Shown piece after piece: positions 26,825 through 38,525 of a stretch of 64,000 nucleotides of DNA. The DNA lies in assembly GCF_022179125.1 (NCBI RefSeq), contig NZ_BPQG01000069.1:1-64000 (forward strand), read 5' to 3'. How positions within the stretch are numbered: the stretch's first letter is position 1; every line of letters begins with the position of its first letter. The position numbers and the translations under genes are program-made. Under the pieces are notes generated by a model. It saw only the letters and a list, made by a program, of their open reading frames with translations, was not told the DNA's origin and ran no database searches. The stretch is from Methylobacterium cerastii (GTDB taxonomy: Bacteria > Pseudomonadota > Alphaproteobacteria > Rhizobiales > Beijerinckiaceae).

Positions 26825-27425
26825 CAGACCGCCACCGCGATCGGCAGCTCGCTGACCTGCGTCGTGCAGCGCGGCGTCCGCATCTCGAACTTCGTGCTCC
26901 ACGTCCGCTTCTCCACGAGGCCGGCGCGGGCTGGAATGACGCTGCCGCGGCCGAAGCGGCCGAAGCGGCCGAAGCGGGCGTTGCAGGCGTCGACCGCTGC
27001 CATCAGCAGGCCGGAGCGCTCGCGGTCGAGCTGGCCGATCAGAGCGCGCGGGCTGGCGTCGAGCAGCATCAGGTCGGTGGTGACGATCCCGGGCTTGCCG
27101 AGCCGCCACGGTCGGGCGCCGGACTCCCGCCTGGCGCGATCCTCGATCGGAATCGAGAACGAGCGGGTCACCGCGCAGCCCTTACGCTGGGCCGGGAGCG
27201 CGCCGAGCGGCAGGCAGGACAGGCCACGCAGCTCGTGGATGTTGGGCTCGCCCACCACCGTCAGCGCCTCGCGCACTGGACGCGGGTCGAGGTCGGCGAA
27301 ACCTGCCATGCTTTCGACACCCATGGCTCGAACTTGGCGAGCGACGCCTGGCCGATACCGTGGACCTCGCCGGCCGGTCGGCCATGTTTCTTGTTGTTTC
27401 CAAGGAGATCGGCGTTGATATGTGC
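26824..27425 (-). pseudogene. umuC: umuC (Y-family DNA polymerase V subunit) C-terminal remnant
   Basis: Reading the minus strand gives the C-terminal half of UmuC in pieces. First NADLLGNNKKH and PAGEVHGIGQASLAKFE (little-finger side of the HhH region) in one frame. A frameshift near 27326 follows, then DLDPRPVREALTVVGE, ELRGLSCLPL and RKGCAVTRSFS in another. About 80 residues seem deleted, then comes the DUF4113 tail: GLLMAAVDACNARFG, WSTKFEMRTPRCTTQVSELPIAVA. The palm with catalytic residues is missing and the acyltransferase gene replaces it. A 9-bp repeat expands FGR in the tail. Clearly nonfunctional. Confidence 0.85.
26948..26974. repeat. Three copies of a 9-bp repeat in the umuC remnant
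   Basis: cggccgaag is repeated three times head to tail and encodes repeated Phe-Gly-Arg on the minus strand, where UmuC homologues have a single FGRG. It is an in-frame slippage expansion in a dead gene. Confidence 0.9.
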
Positions 27426-27456
27426 TGGGCTCAGCACACCGTTCGAAGCCGCAGCG

Positions 27457-29070
27457 ATGCTTGACCGCCCCCGCCGAGATTTTGCCGCCGCCATCGCGCC
27501 GGCACCGCCCGCCGTGCCGATGCAGGCGGGGCCCGCGGTCACCGGGATCGCGCGTCCGGGTGGGGAGATCGCGAACCTGCAAATTTTGCGGGCGTTCGCG
27601 GCTTGCCTCGTCCTCGTGCACCACGTCGCGGTGTACGGGCAGGCCCTGCGCGGGGCCGGGCGGCCGTTCGCGGCCCTGGACCACCTGATGGGCGTCTGGG
27701 GCGTGGCGATCTTCTTCGCCCTGTCCGGGTTCCTGATGGCCCGGCTCGTCACCCGCGACGCGCCGCTCGTGTTCCTGGCGCATCGGGTCGGGCGCATCTT
27801 CCCGACCTATCTCGCGGTCGTGTCCCTGTTCGCCGGCGTCTTCGCGGCTTTTGGCCTACCCTTCGGCGGCGTGTCGGTGCTGGCCCTGTCGCTTGCGCCG
27901 GGCGGCGTGCGCGGCTCGCCGCTCAACGTGGAGTGGACGCTCGCCCTGGAACTGTCCTTCTACGTCGGATTGTTCCTGCTCGCCGCGGCGGGGTGGGCGC
28001 GCCGCCTCGTTCCCGTCGCCGCCTGCTGGCTGGTCCTTCTGGCCGTCGCCTTCCCGCTGCTGCCCCCCGACAGCCGCAGCCTGATGCCGCCGCCGCTCTA
28101 CCTCGTGCCGGTCACGGCGGCCTGCGCGCCCTTCGCGGGGGGCCTGCTGCTGCCGCGCCTGATCGCGGCGGGGTGGGTGCGTCCGGCGACCGCGCTGCTG
28201 GCCCTGCCCTTGGTGGTGCTTTGCGCCTTCGTCGACACCGCCGCCGCGCGCTGGATCGGCGGCGTCGCCGCAATCCTGATCGTGGGCGCCGCCGTCACCG
28301 CGCCCGCCCTCCCCCGGGATCGCCCGGCGGCGCGGGCGGTGATCGCGCTGGGGGATTGGAGCTACGTGCTTTACCTCGCGCATCCGCCGGTGCTGATGCT
28401 GGCGAGCTGGGCCTGCCCAACGGACTGGCCGGGCGCGGCTTACGCCGGCATCGCCGTCGCGGGCGCCCTGCTGGTCGCCGCCCTACTCGGCCCCCTCGAC
28501 GTCGCGGTCTACCGGCGCCTCCGCCGGCGGATCGATGCCCTGACGCCGGCCGCGCTGAAGCGGGCGGTGGCCACCTTCCTCGTCGTCTTCCTCGGCTGCG
28601 CCCTCTGGGGCAGCGTGGAGACGGCGCGCGACGCCCTCGCCGAGAGCCGCGCGCGCACCGCGATCGGCGTTCTACCCGCCGGCGCCTGGACCGCGCCGAG
28701 GCAGGCCGAGCTGGCGATCACCGAGCGCGGTCTCGCCTTACCCTCCGCCCTGCGCGGGGCCGTCGAGTCGGTCGAGCGCCTGTCGCAGACGGAGTTCCTG
28801 ATCACGGCTTACGCCTTCGATCCGGGCCGCCCGAGCCGCGGCCTGCAACTGGCCCTGTTCTGCGGAGGACGCCTCGTCGCCCTGGACAAGCCGCGGCGCC
28901 TCCGCCGGGACCTTGCCGCGCAGCCGGGCTTCGAGGGGATGGGCACGCGGCGCATCGGGTTCCGCACCCGCATTCCCGCCAAGGCCTGCGGCCCGGAGAC
29001 GATCGTCGCCGCCCTCGTCGACGAGGGCGGCCTGATGGCGGTGCTGCCGGTCCCGCAACCCGCGCGATGA
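27457..29070 (+). CDS. Acyltransferase family membrane protein (OafA/YrhL type) with C-terminal extension
   Basis: A 537-residue integral-membrane acyltransferase. The opening pattern IANLQILRAFAACLVLVHHVAVYG carries the usual LR.FA and HH motif; quoted core LVLVHHVAVYG. FFALSGFLMARLV follows, then about ten helices. The last roughly 170 residues after the final membrane cluster form a soluble domain not usual for the short family members. Such enzymes O-acylate surface glycans or lipids. ATG 27457 lies just before the conserved part; the frame is open upstream over the umuC remnant. Confidence 0.88.
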   Translation: MLDRPRRDFAAAIAPAPPAVPMQAGPAVTGIARPGGEIANLQILRAFAACLVLVHHVAVYGQALRGAGRPFAALDHLMGVWGVAIFFALSGFLMARLVTRDAPLVFLAHRVGRIFPTYLAVVSLFAGVFAAFGLPFGGVSVLALSLAPGGVRGSPLNVEWTLALELSFYVGLFLLAAAGWARRLVPVAACWLVLLAVAFPLLPPDSRSLMPPPLYLVPVTAACAPFAGGLLLPRLIAAGWVRPATALLALPLVVLCAFVDTAAARWIGGVAAILIVGAAVTAPALPRDRPAARAVIALGDWSYVLYLAHPPVLMLASWACPTDWPGAAYAGIAVAGALLVAALLGPLDVAVYRRLRRRIDALTPAALKRAVATFLVVFLGCALWGSVETARDALAESRARTAIGVLPAGAWTAPRQAELAITERGLALPSALRGAVESVERLSQTEFLITAYAFDPGRPSRGLQLALFCGGRLVALDKPRRLRRDLAAQPGFEGMGTRRIGFRTRIPAKACGPETIVAALVDEGGLMAVLPVPQPAR

Positions 29071-29253
29071 CGCGAGAGTGAGCCGCCGCGGGCGGCAGCG
29101 GCGGATCCGCTCGCCCCGCCGCCCTCCCGCTTGCCAAGGCTTGGCAAGGGCGCTCGCTGGTTCGTTGATTGCATTGGCATCGCCCCGCACGGCGTCGGCA
29201 GGTGGAGCGCAGGATGCGCCGCCGGACCCGGCGAACCCAACCCAGGAGCGCGC

Positions 29254-30192
29254 ATGCCGACGCATCACGAGATTCCGGCCGTCCCCGACACGATGGTGCT
29301 CGGATACTTCGACGCCGCGCTGCCGCCGGTGCTGGAGATCGAGTCGGGCGACACGGTCACGCTGCATTCCTTTCCCGCAGGTGCGCGGGCGACGCTGCAT
29401 CCCGACCCCGCGCGGGTCTCGGCCGAGCACTTGGCGGTGCTCGATCAATGCGTCCCCGGCCCCGGCCCGCACTTCGTCACCGGCCCGGTCCACGTCCGCG
29501 GCGCCGAGCCCGGCGACGTGCTGCAGGTGGAGATCCTTGACCTGGCGTTCCGTCAGGATTGGGGCTCCGTCTCGATCCTGCCGCTGCTGGGGACGCTGCC
29601 CGACGAGTTCACCGAGTACGAGACCATCCACCCGGACATCGACGTGGCGCGCGGCGTCTGCGTGCTGCCGTGGGGCACCGAGCTGCCGCTCGATCCGTTC
29701 TTCGGCATCCTCGGCACGGCGCCGCCCGCCGCCTGGGGCCGCGTCGGCACGGCGGTGCCGCGCGGCTTCGGCGGCAACATGGACAACAAGGAGCTGAAGG
29801 TCGGCGCGACCCTCTACCTGCCGGTCTACAACGCCGGCGCCGGGTTCTACGCCGGGGACGGCCACGGCGTGCAGGGCGACGGCGAGGTCTGCATCACGGC
29901 GCTGGAGACCGGGCTCACCGGCACCTTCCGCCTTACCGTGCGCAAGGACCTCGGCTACGAATGGCCGTTCGCCGAGACGCCCACCGACCTGATGTCGATC
30001 GGCCTGCACGAAAGCCTCGACGAGGCGATGCGGCAGGCGGTGCGCGAGATGGTGCGCCACGTCTGCGCCCGCACCGGGCTCACCCGCAACCAAGCCTACA
30101 TGCTGTGCTCGCTCACCGGAAACCTGCGCATCACGCAGACGGTCGACGGCAACAAGGGCGTGCACATGCTGATGCCCAAGACCGCGCTGTGA
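29254..30192 (+). CDS. Acetamidase/formamidase family protein
   Basis: A 312-residue FmdA/AmdA-type amidase that hydrolyses formamide or short aliphatic amides to ammonia and the acid. Family patterns seen: VLEIESGDTVTLHS, GPVHVRGAEPGDVLQVEIL and GFGGNMDNKELKVGATLYLPV (parts). AGGAG precedes ATG 29254 at normal spacing. The ORF stays open 123 bases upstream without conserved content. Substrate choice between formamide and acetamide cannot be decided. Confidence 0.92.
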   Translation: MPTHHEIPAVPDTMVLGYFDAALPPVLEIESGDTVTLHSFPAGARATLHPDPARVSAEHLAVLDQCVPGPGPHFVTGPVHVRGAEPGDVLQVEILDLAFRQDWGSVSILPLLGTLPDEFTEYETIHPDIDVARGVCVLPWGTELPLDPFFGILGTAPPAAWGRVGTAVPRGFGGNMDNKELKVGATLYLPVYNAGAGFYAGDGHGVQGDGEVCITALETGLTGTFRLTVRKDLGYEWPFAETPTDLMSIGLHESLDEAMRQAVREMVRHVCARTGLTRNQAYMLCSLTGNLRITQTVDGNKGVHMLMPKTAL

Positions 30193-30270
30193 GTGCGGTC
30201 GGCTTCATGGTGGCGAAGACCGCGCTGTCAGCGAGGTCGAATTCGCGCGTGGGCCGAGAGCGGGGCGTGC

Positions 30271-32568
30271 TCAATGTCCGGCAGCGAGACCGCCCCCGAG
30301 GCGCAGGCGCATCAGGTCGAGGAAGGCTTCCAGCACGTTGGCGTAGTCGTCGGTCCACGGCCGGCGAGTCAGGTCGGGCGCGACCCGCGTCCAGCCGAGC
30401 CGCTCGGCCTCGCGCGTGATCGCCGGATCGCGGGTCGCGATCACCACCATCGCGCGCATGCGGTAGCGGCGCTCGATCGGCTCGTCGATCGCGTCGATGC
30501 GCTGAAGCAGCGTCAGGCCCTGCTCCGCCGCGGCTCGGGCCAGCGCCGGCCGCAGGTCGAAATGCTGGTTCGAGACGTGGAGCGCCAGCACGCCCTGCGC
30601 GTCGAGGCGGTCGCGGTAGAGGGCCAGCGCTTCGCCCGTCAGCAGGTGCATCGGGATCGCGTCGGAGGAGAACGCGTCGACGATGAGGACGCGCGTCGGC
30701 TCCGTTGCGCGGGCGAGCGTCAGGCGGGCGTCGCCCTGAACGATGCGGGCCGTGGGCGCGCAGGCTGAGAGGAAGCGGAACCGGGTCGGGTCACTGGCGA
30801 TCCGGACGACCTCCGGGTCGATCTCGTAGAAGGTCCAGGCTTCGCCCGGGCGTGCCTGGCAGGCGAGGCTGCCCGCGCCGAGCCCGACCACCGACACGCG
30901 CGGCAGCGGCCCGTAGGCGTTGCGGGCGACTTCGAGCACGTCTGCGATCGCATGGCCGGTAGCGTAGTAGGTCGTCGGCTCCGGGCGCCCGAGGGCCGGG
31001 CGCCCGTCGTCCTCGCGGATGCGCATTGCCCCGTGCAGGGTCGTCCCGTGCGCGAGGAGGCGGAAGCGCCCCTGCGGGTCGGTCTCGATGCGGTGGACGC
31101 CGAAGAAGCTCCGCCGGTTCTCCACGTCCTGTGCCGACAGGAGCGGCATCGCCAGCACCAGCGCACAGAACAGGGCGGCACGGCCGAACGCCGCCCGCGG
31201 CGCGCGCCAGCTCAGCAGCAGGATCGTCATCATGATCGCGGCGGCCACGGAAGGCGCCGCCTCGGGCGCGAACCGCGCGAGGAGGGCGAGGCCGGCCGCG
31301 CCGGCCAGCGACACGGAAAGCCGCCGCAGGGCCGCCCCGGCGGCGAACCGCGGGGCGACCAGGGCGCCGGGCCGGCAGGCGAGCGCCGCCACCAGCAGGA
31401 TCGGATATTCGGCCACCGTCGAGAACACTCTCGGCGCGATCAGCGCGGCGAACAGGCCTCCGAGCATGCCGCCGAGCGAGGTGCAGAGATAGAACTCGGT
31501 CAGCCGGCTCGGGGCCGGCCGCAGGCGGTAGACCGCCCGGTGGGCGACGAGGCCCGCGACGAAGCAGAGGCCGAGGCTGAGCGGCAGGTCGGCGGCGAAG
31601 GGCAGACGCCCGATCATGGCTGCGCCAAGGACGACGGCGGTCCCCGCCACCTGCACCGCCGCGAGGGGACGCTCGGGCCAGGTCGCGAGCGGGCGGAAGG
31701 TGATGACGAAGGTGAGGAGGTAGAGCGCCAGCGGCAGCACCCACATCAGCGGGATCGCGGCGACGTCGGTGGTGACGTGGGCGGTGACGGCGACGAGCAG
31801 GCCGGACGGCACGGCCGAAAGGCCGACCCAGGCGAGGCGGCGCGCCAGGCTCGGGGCGGTGCCAGCCACCTCGGGCGTCACTGCGACCGGGCCGCGACTG
31901 TGCGCGCCACCGAGGACGGTGAGCGCGCAGGCCGCGACCGCGCCGGCGGCTAGCGCGTAGCCGGCCGACCACAGCCGGGTCTGCTCGGCGAGCCCGAAGA
32001 CCGGCTCGATCGCCAGCGGGTAGGCGATCAGCGCTGCGAACGAGCCGAGGTTGGAGGCGCGGTAGAGGAAGTACGGGTCCTGCGCCCGGGCGTTGCCCGA
32101 GCGGGCGTACCAGGCCTGCAGCAACGGCGCGCTCGCCGACAGGGCGAAGAACGGCGCGCCGACCGACGCGAGGAACAGGCCGACGAGCCAAAGCGCCTCG
32201 TCGCCGCCCTGCGCCGCGCCGGCCTCGGTCGCGACCGCGATCGGCAGGAACGTCGAGCCGGCGAGCAGCACGACGCCGTGCACGACGACCGAGGTGCGCA
32301 AGGACAGCTAGCGCGTCATCGCGTGGGCGTAGGCATAGCCGGCCAGCAGCAGACCCTGGAACACCACGGTCGCCACGGACCACACCGCCGGCGTGCCGCC
32401 GAGCACCGGCAGGACACGCTTGGTGAAGATCGGCTGCAGGGCGAACAGCAGGAAGGCGGCGAGCAGCAGGGTGCCGGCGAAGACCAGCGTCTGGGCGAGG
32501 TCGCGGCCGACCGGCGCGGCGGCCCGCGGCGCGTCGACGCCGATCGGATCGGCCCTGCCGGCTGTCAT
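30271..32568 (-). pseudogene. Fused MFS/spermidine-synthase-like protein, interrupted by in-frame TAG
   Basis: The full frame gives about 765 residues. An N-terminal multi-helix membrane part starts TLVFAGTLLLAAFLLFALQPIF, and a C-terminal polyamine-synthase-like domain (VSVVGLGAGSLACQA, YEIDPEVVRIA, VDAFSSDAIPMHLLTGEAL) follows. A TAG at 32308-32310, codon 87, separates HAMTR from LSLRTSVVVHG, in the same frame. The two parts together match the fused family length, so the stop is a secondary event or an error in the sequence. A TTG at 32301 could restart translation but would omit the first helices. Confidence 0.85.
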
Positions 32569-32727
32569 CGTTCGCGTTCCCTGGCCCGAGTTCGGTAAGG
32601 CGCAGAGCTTAGCGAAAGGTGCTTAACCGTCCCTCAAGCCACATGTTTCAGGCGGTCGGCATGGCGTCGGCACCGCCTGAGGGGCCTGCGTGTGCAGTAA
32701 ATCCGGGCTGGTCGAACGCAGCCGGGA

Positions 32728-34284
<1,557 letters not shown>

Positions 34285-34659
34285 GCCCCTCGCGTTAGAC
34301 GAGGCGATTGCGCCGTGCAACGCGGGCGCCGCATGCGGGCCGCGCCAGCCTGTTCACGGCGCGCATGGGCGCCGGACCCGATGCGGCACGGCGTATCCCG
34401 AACCATGGCGGCGCGCCCACATCCGGTTTCCGACCGACGACTTCGCCTGCGCGACGTTTTCCGGACGCCTGGAGCGCCAGCGGACGGTGATCCGGGATCC
34501 AGCATCATCAAGGGCCGCGTCAGCGGCTCGATCCGAACGGCGCAAGGTTTCGATGCTTCGCGACGTCTTCTGCTGAGTTCCGGATCGGGTTCCACTGACG
34601 CTTCACCCGTCCGGGAAAACGGGCACGGTGCTCACCGAGCCAATCGACCCGAAATCGTA
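34285..34659. other. Gap between esterase and guaA
   Basis: About 375 bases without a supported gene. Several short frames of poor bias occur on both strands. The guaA promoter should lie here; I could not recognise its elements. Confidence 0.5.
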
Positions 34660-35658
34660 TCAGGCGGCGAGGAACCCGCGGACGTGGAGCCAGGCGAGGA
34701 ACAGGCCGGGCCACGCCGCCACCGGCGTTCCGGGCGGCCCGAGGCCGAAACCGTGGCCGCCGCGCTCGAACAGGTGCATCTCGGCCGGGATCTTCGCCTT
34801 GCGCAGCGCGGCGAACATCAGGAGCACGTGGTCGCAGACCGCGATCGGGTCGTCCATCGCTTGCGCCATGAACATCGGCGGCGTGTCGGCGCGGACCTGC
34901 ACATCGACCGAGTAGGTCCGCATCTCGACCTCGGTGACCTCGTCGCCGACGAGCACGCGCCGGGTCGAGGTGCCGTCGAAAGGCGCCTTCATCGTGATGA
35001 CGGGATAGAGCAACCCGGCGAGCGCCGGCCGGTACGGCAGGGCGTCGTGCGCATCCACCGGCGGATAGAGGTTCTGGTTGCCGACCGCGGTCTCGCCCAT
35101 CAGGTGGCCGCCGGCCGAGAAGCCCAGCACGCCGACGCGGGCCGGATCGATGCCGAGCTCCGTCGATTGCGCGCGGACCAGGCGCACGGCGCGCTGCGCG
35201 TCCTGCCGCGGGGCGTCGGGGCCGTTGTCCCAGCCCTCGCCGGGCAGCCGGTAGATCAGCAGGAAGACCGTCACGCCGACGGCCGTCAGCATCTGGCCCA
35301 CCGGCACGCCTTCGTTGCCGATGTCGATGAACCGGTAGCCGCCGCCGGCCGCCACGATCATCGCCGACCCGTTCGGCTTGTCGGGGCGGATCACCAGAAG
35401 GCACGGGCGCTCGACCTTGGTGATGACGCCGCGCGCCGTCTCGTCGAAGCGGTAGCCGTTCGGATCGGGACCCTCGCCGCCGCCCGGCGGGTCGCCCGGC
35501 CAGAGGTCGATGACCTGAAGCTGCGCGCCCGGCGCCGTCCGCGGCAGGGCGGGGACCAGCTCGCCCGGCGGTTTGACCGCCCCCTGTGCCCGCGCCGCGC
35601 CCTGCCCGGCCATCGCGGCCGCGGTCGCCGCCAGGAGCGTTCTCCGATCCAGGCCCAT
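34660..35658 (-). CDS. Alpha/beta hydrolase, acetyl-xylan-esterase-like (exported)
   Basis: A 332-residue esterase. The N-terminus has a twin-arginine-type signal (DRRTLLAATAAAMAGQGAARA). The nucleophile elbow is GFSAGGHL, an oxyanion AAGGGYRFID lies upstream, and ERGGHGFGLG holds the catalytic His. Such proteins deacetylate xylan or other sugar esters in the periplasm. It may remove acyl groups from glycans. It stands between rsmB and guaA on the same strand. Confidence 0.87.
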   Translation of the reverse strand: MGLDRRTLLAATAAAMAGQGAARAQGAVKPPGELVPALPRTAPGAQLQVIDLWPGDPPGGGEGPDPNGYRFDETARGVITKVERPCLLVIRPDKPNGSAMIVAAGGGYRFIDIGNEGVPVGQMLTAVGVTVFLLIYRLPGEGWDNGPDAPRQDAQRAVRLVRAQSTELGIDPARVGVLGFSAGGHLMGETAVGNQNLYPPVDAHDALPYRPALAGLLYPVITMKAPFDGTSTRRVLVGDEVTEVEMRTYSVDVQVRADTPPMFMAQAMDDPIAVCDHVLLMFAALRKAKIPAEMHLFERGGHGFGLGPPGTPVAAWPGLFLAWLHVRGFLAA

Positions 35659-35751
35659 CGGTCTCCTGCGGTGTCTTCGAGGCGGCGTCTTGAGAGGCAG
35701 CGTCTTCGGGATCGCTCGGACAACGCCGGCTGGACGGAGCGGTTGCGGCCC

Positions 35752-37110
35752 TCAGCCGGCCCGGGTCAGGGTGGCGACGTAGAACCCGTCCGTGCCGGTG
35801 CGCGCCGGGCTCATCTGCAGCCCGTGCGCAGTGAAGCGAAGCGCCTCGGCGAGGCCGGGAGCGTGCGCGTCCGCCACCTCGCGCGCAGGCACCACCGCGA
35901 ACGCGCCGCCGCCGCGTGCGAGGAAGCCCGCCACGGCGTCGTCGTTCTCCGCCGGCAGCAGCGAGCAGGTGACGTAGGTGATGCGGCCGCCGGGGCGCAC
36001 GAGGCTCCCGGCGCGGTCGAGCACCGTCGCCTGCTCGGCGACCCGGGCGGCGAGGCTGCCGGGCCGCAGGCGCCACTTCGCGTCGGGGTTTCGGCGCCAC
36101 GTGCCGGTGCCGGTGCAGGGGGCGTCCACCAGCACGCGGTCGACGTGCCCGTCGAGGTCGCCGAGCACGTCCGTGCGCATCCGGCCGCCGCGGGGCGTGC
36201 GCACTTCGGCGTTCGCGCCGGACCGGCGCAGGCGCTCGTGGATCGGCGCGAGGCGGCGCGGGTCGTCGTCGGTGGCGACGAGGCGGCCGCCGTTGCCGGT
36301 GAGCGCGGCCAGCGCCAGGGTCTTGCCGCCGCCGCCTGCGCAGAGGTCCACCACCGTCTCGCCCTTGCGGGCGCCGGACATCATCGCGGCGAGCTGCGAG
36401 CCCTCGTCCTGGATCTCGTACCAGCCGTCCAAGAACTCCGGCTCGACATGCAGGGCCGGCCCGCGCCCGTCTGCGCCGATCGGCACGCGCAGGCCCATGG
36501 GCGCATGCGGCGTCGGCGCGGCGCCGTGGTGGGCGAGGCCCGGCATCGCCGCCTCGCGGTCGCCCTTCAGGGCGTTGACGCGGATGTCGAGGGGCGCGCG
36601 CCGGGCGAGCGCCTTCAGCTCGGGCAGGAGTTCGTCGCCGAGGATCGCCTCGAGCTGCGGCAGCACCCATTCCGGCACGTCGCCCGCGACGTGCGGCGGC
36701 GCGTCGGCGAGGTTGCCCTCCGACAGGCGCCGGCCCTCGTTCTCGGCGAGTTTTTCCGGCGCGAAGCCCTCGCCGTTGAACAGCGCCGCGATCGAGGGTG
36801 CGGCGAGGCCCTGCTGCAGGCGGAGCGATCCGAGCAGCACCGCGCGCGGGCTGTCGTCGCCCATGATCCAGGCGGCCGAGGACCGCCGCCGCAGGGCGTC
36901 GTAGACGAGGCTGGCGATGCCGCCGCGGTCGCCCGATCCGGCGAAGCGGTGGTTGAGGCCCCAATCCTTAAGGGCGTCGGCGGCCGGCCGTCGGCGGCCG
37001 GCGATGTCGGCGAGCACCTCGATGGCGGCGGCGCAGCGGGCGGCTGGAGTCAGGACGGTCTCCTCTTGCGGATCAGCAGGTGTCGCGAGCGCGATAGACC
37101 CGGCGCCCAC
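35752..37110 (-). CDS. RsmB/NOP family 23S/16S rRNA methyltransferase (m5C)
   Basis: A 452-residue NOL1/NOP2/Sun family RNA cytosine-5 methyltransferase. The SAM motif is VVDLCAGGGGKTLALAAL. The catalytic cysteines are in VDAPCTGTGTWRRNP and YVTCSLLPAEND. The N-terminal part is the helical NusB-like RNA-binding region. The start is GTG 37110; downstream LTPAARC could begin at a rarer codon. It is typically found with guaB and guaA in alphaproteobacteria, as here. Confidence 0.9.
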   Translation of the reverse strand: MGAGSIALATPADPQEETVLTPAARCAAAIEVLADIAGRRRPAADALKDWGLNHRFAGSGDRGGIASLVYDALRRRSSAAWIMGDDSPRAVLLGSLRLQQGLAAPSIAALFNGEGFAPEKLAENEGRRLSEGNLADAPPHVAGDVPEWVLPQLEAILGDELLPELKALARRAPLDIRVNALKGDREAAMPGLAHHGAAPTPHAPMGLRVPIGADGRGPALHVEPEFLDGWYEIQDEGSQLAAMMSGARKGETVVDLCAGGGGKTLALAALTGNGGRLVATDDDPRRLAPIHERLRRSGANAEVRTPRGGRMRTDVLGDLDGHVDRVLVDAPCTGTGTWRRNPDAKWRLRPGSLAARVAEQATVLDRAGSLVRPGGRITYVTCSLLPAENDDAVAGFLARGGGAFAVVPAREVADAHAPGLAEALRFTAHGLQMSPARTGTDGFYVATLTRAG

Positions 37111-37255
37111 CGCCTGTCGAAGGAAATCGGCGACGCCACGATACGGCCACGCTTAGCCCGCGCGGCGGACACGATACGGCCGAGCTTCCGGCGCGATCAG
37201 CGTCCAGACCCGCAGGCTGCGACGCGTCCCTGCGTCGCGAAGGCCGGATGAACCC

Positions 37256-37426
37256 ATGTCGCCCGTGATCCACCTCACCCTCGCCGGCATCCTGATGCTG
37301 GCGGTCGCCGCCTGCTCCACCGCGCCGGCCGCACCCGACCTCACGCCGCCGCCGCGCCGCCCGCTCGATGCGAAGACGCAGCTCGAATACGGCAACCCGC
37401 CCCCGCCGCCCGGCCCGCGCTACTGA
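37256..37426 (+). CDS. Very small lipoprotein, hypothetical
   Basis: A 56-residue protein: a signal peptide (SPVIHLTLAGILMLAVAAC) with the lipobox LAVAAC at Cys20, then a Pro-rich tail ending NPPPPPGPRY. It is acylated and probably held in the inner or outer membrane. An ATG out of frame occurs at 37247. Such tiny lipoproteins are common near purine genes in Methylobacterium; role unknown. Confidence 0.68.
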   Translation: MSPVIHLTLAGILMLAVAACSTAPAAPDLTPPPRRPLDAKTQLEYGNPPPPPGPRY

Positions 37427-37437
37427 TCGGTCCCGTC

Positions 37438-37459
37438 CCTCGGCTCATCGGGGCCGAGG
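37438..37459. terminator. Possible bidirectional terminator
   Basis: A perfect 7-bp stem (CCTCGGC/GCCGAGG, 37438-37444 and 37453-37459) with an 8-base loop sits between convergent genes. It has no U tract, so the assignment is tentative. Confidence 0.35.
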
Positions 37460-37461
37460 TC

Positions 37462-38403
37462 TCAGGCGACCGTTTCGCGGGCGCGGCGATGTTCGTAGGT
37501 CTTCAAGCCGGTGAACACGCGCTCGAGGTGCGGAAGCTTGCGCTCCGTCGCGCGCCCGCGGGCGATCAGGTCGCCGACGACGTGGTCGGCCTCGATCCGG
37601 CCCCCGCCCTCGATGTCGCGGAGCATCGAGGCGGTCAGCGGCGATCCGTCCGCGGTCAGCATGACGCGGGCCTGGGTCGCCACCTTCTCGCGCGGCGCGA
37701 ACCCGTTCGCGTCGGCGATGGCGAGGCATTCGTCGTGCAGGCCGGCGATGAAGTCCCGGCCGCCCTCGGCCGCGACGACGTCGCCGATCGCGCCCCGCAT
37801 CAGCGTGGTCGCGCCGGCGAGCGTGGCGAGGAACACCCACTTCTCCCACATCTCCAGCACGATCCTGTCCGACAGGCGCGGCTGGAACGTCGCGCCCTGC
37901 ATCATCGCCTCGATCGCGGCGCAGCGCTCGGAGCGGGTGCCGTCGCGCTCGCCGTAGGTCAGGGTGCAGAAGTCGCTCATGTGGCGGATCTCGCCGTCCG
38001 GCCCCAGCGTCGCCGCGATGGCGCAGGAACCGCCGAGAACGCGGTGTGCGCCGAAGCGCGCGTCGAGCGCGTCGAGATGGGCCAGCCCGTTGAGGACCGG
38101 CAAGATGGCGGTGCCCTCCCCCACCGCGGGGGCGATGTCGTCGAGGGCGCTGTCGAGGTCGTAGGCCTTGCACGAGAGCAGCACGAGATCGAAGCCGCCG
38201 GCCTCGGCCAGCGCGTCCGCCGTCACCGTCCGCGGCGCGCCGAGGTGCAGGTCGCCGAGCTTGCTCGTCACGACGAGCCCGTTCGCGGCGAGCTTCTTCG
38301 CCCGCGCCGGCCGGACCAGGAACGTCACGTCGCGCCCGGCCTCGGCGAGCCGCGCCCCGTAATAGCCACCGGTCGCCCCGGCCCCGACCACCAGCACCCG
38401 CAT
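37462..38403 (-). CDS. Ketopantoate reductase family protein (PanE/ApbA)
   Basis: A 313-residue NADPH-dependent 2-dehydropantoate reductase homologue. The cofactor loop is VGAGATGGYYGARLAEAG. The family lysine lies in LEMWEKWVFLATL. ATG 38403 fits the conserved start. It could serve pantothenate synthesis or act as a paralogue for another keto acid, which sequence alone cannot settle. Confidence 0.87.
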   Translation of the reverse strand: MRVLVVGAGATGGYYGARLAEAGRDVTFLVRPARAKKLAANGLVVTSKLGDLHLGAPRTVTADALAEAGGFDLVLLSCKAYDLDSALDDIAPAVGEGTAILPVLNGLAHLDALDARFGAHRVLGGSCAIAATLGPDGEIRHMSDFCTLTYGERDGTRSERCAAIEAMMQGATFQPRLSDRIVLEMWEKWVFLATLAGATTLMRGAIGDVVAAEGGRDFIAGLHDECLAIADANGFAPREKVATQARVMLTADGSPLTASMLRDIEGGGRIEADHVVGDLIARGRATERKLPHLERVFTGLKTYEHRRARETVA

Positions 38404-38525
38404 CACGTCTTCTCCCGAGCAGCGTTCACCTGACGATCCCATGCGTGCGCCGAACGCGCGGCGCAACGGCCGTCTCGGATCACACACCGTCGATCCGCGC
38501 GTTCAGCCCTCATGGACCCCGAGGT

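Noticed and set aside
30179-30231. Direct repeat aagaccgcgctgt after the formamidase gene
   Set aside because: Two copies of 13 bases about 40 bases apart, one in the stop region. No attachment-site context or integrase, so treated as chance or minor duplication.
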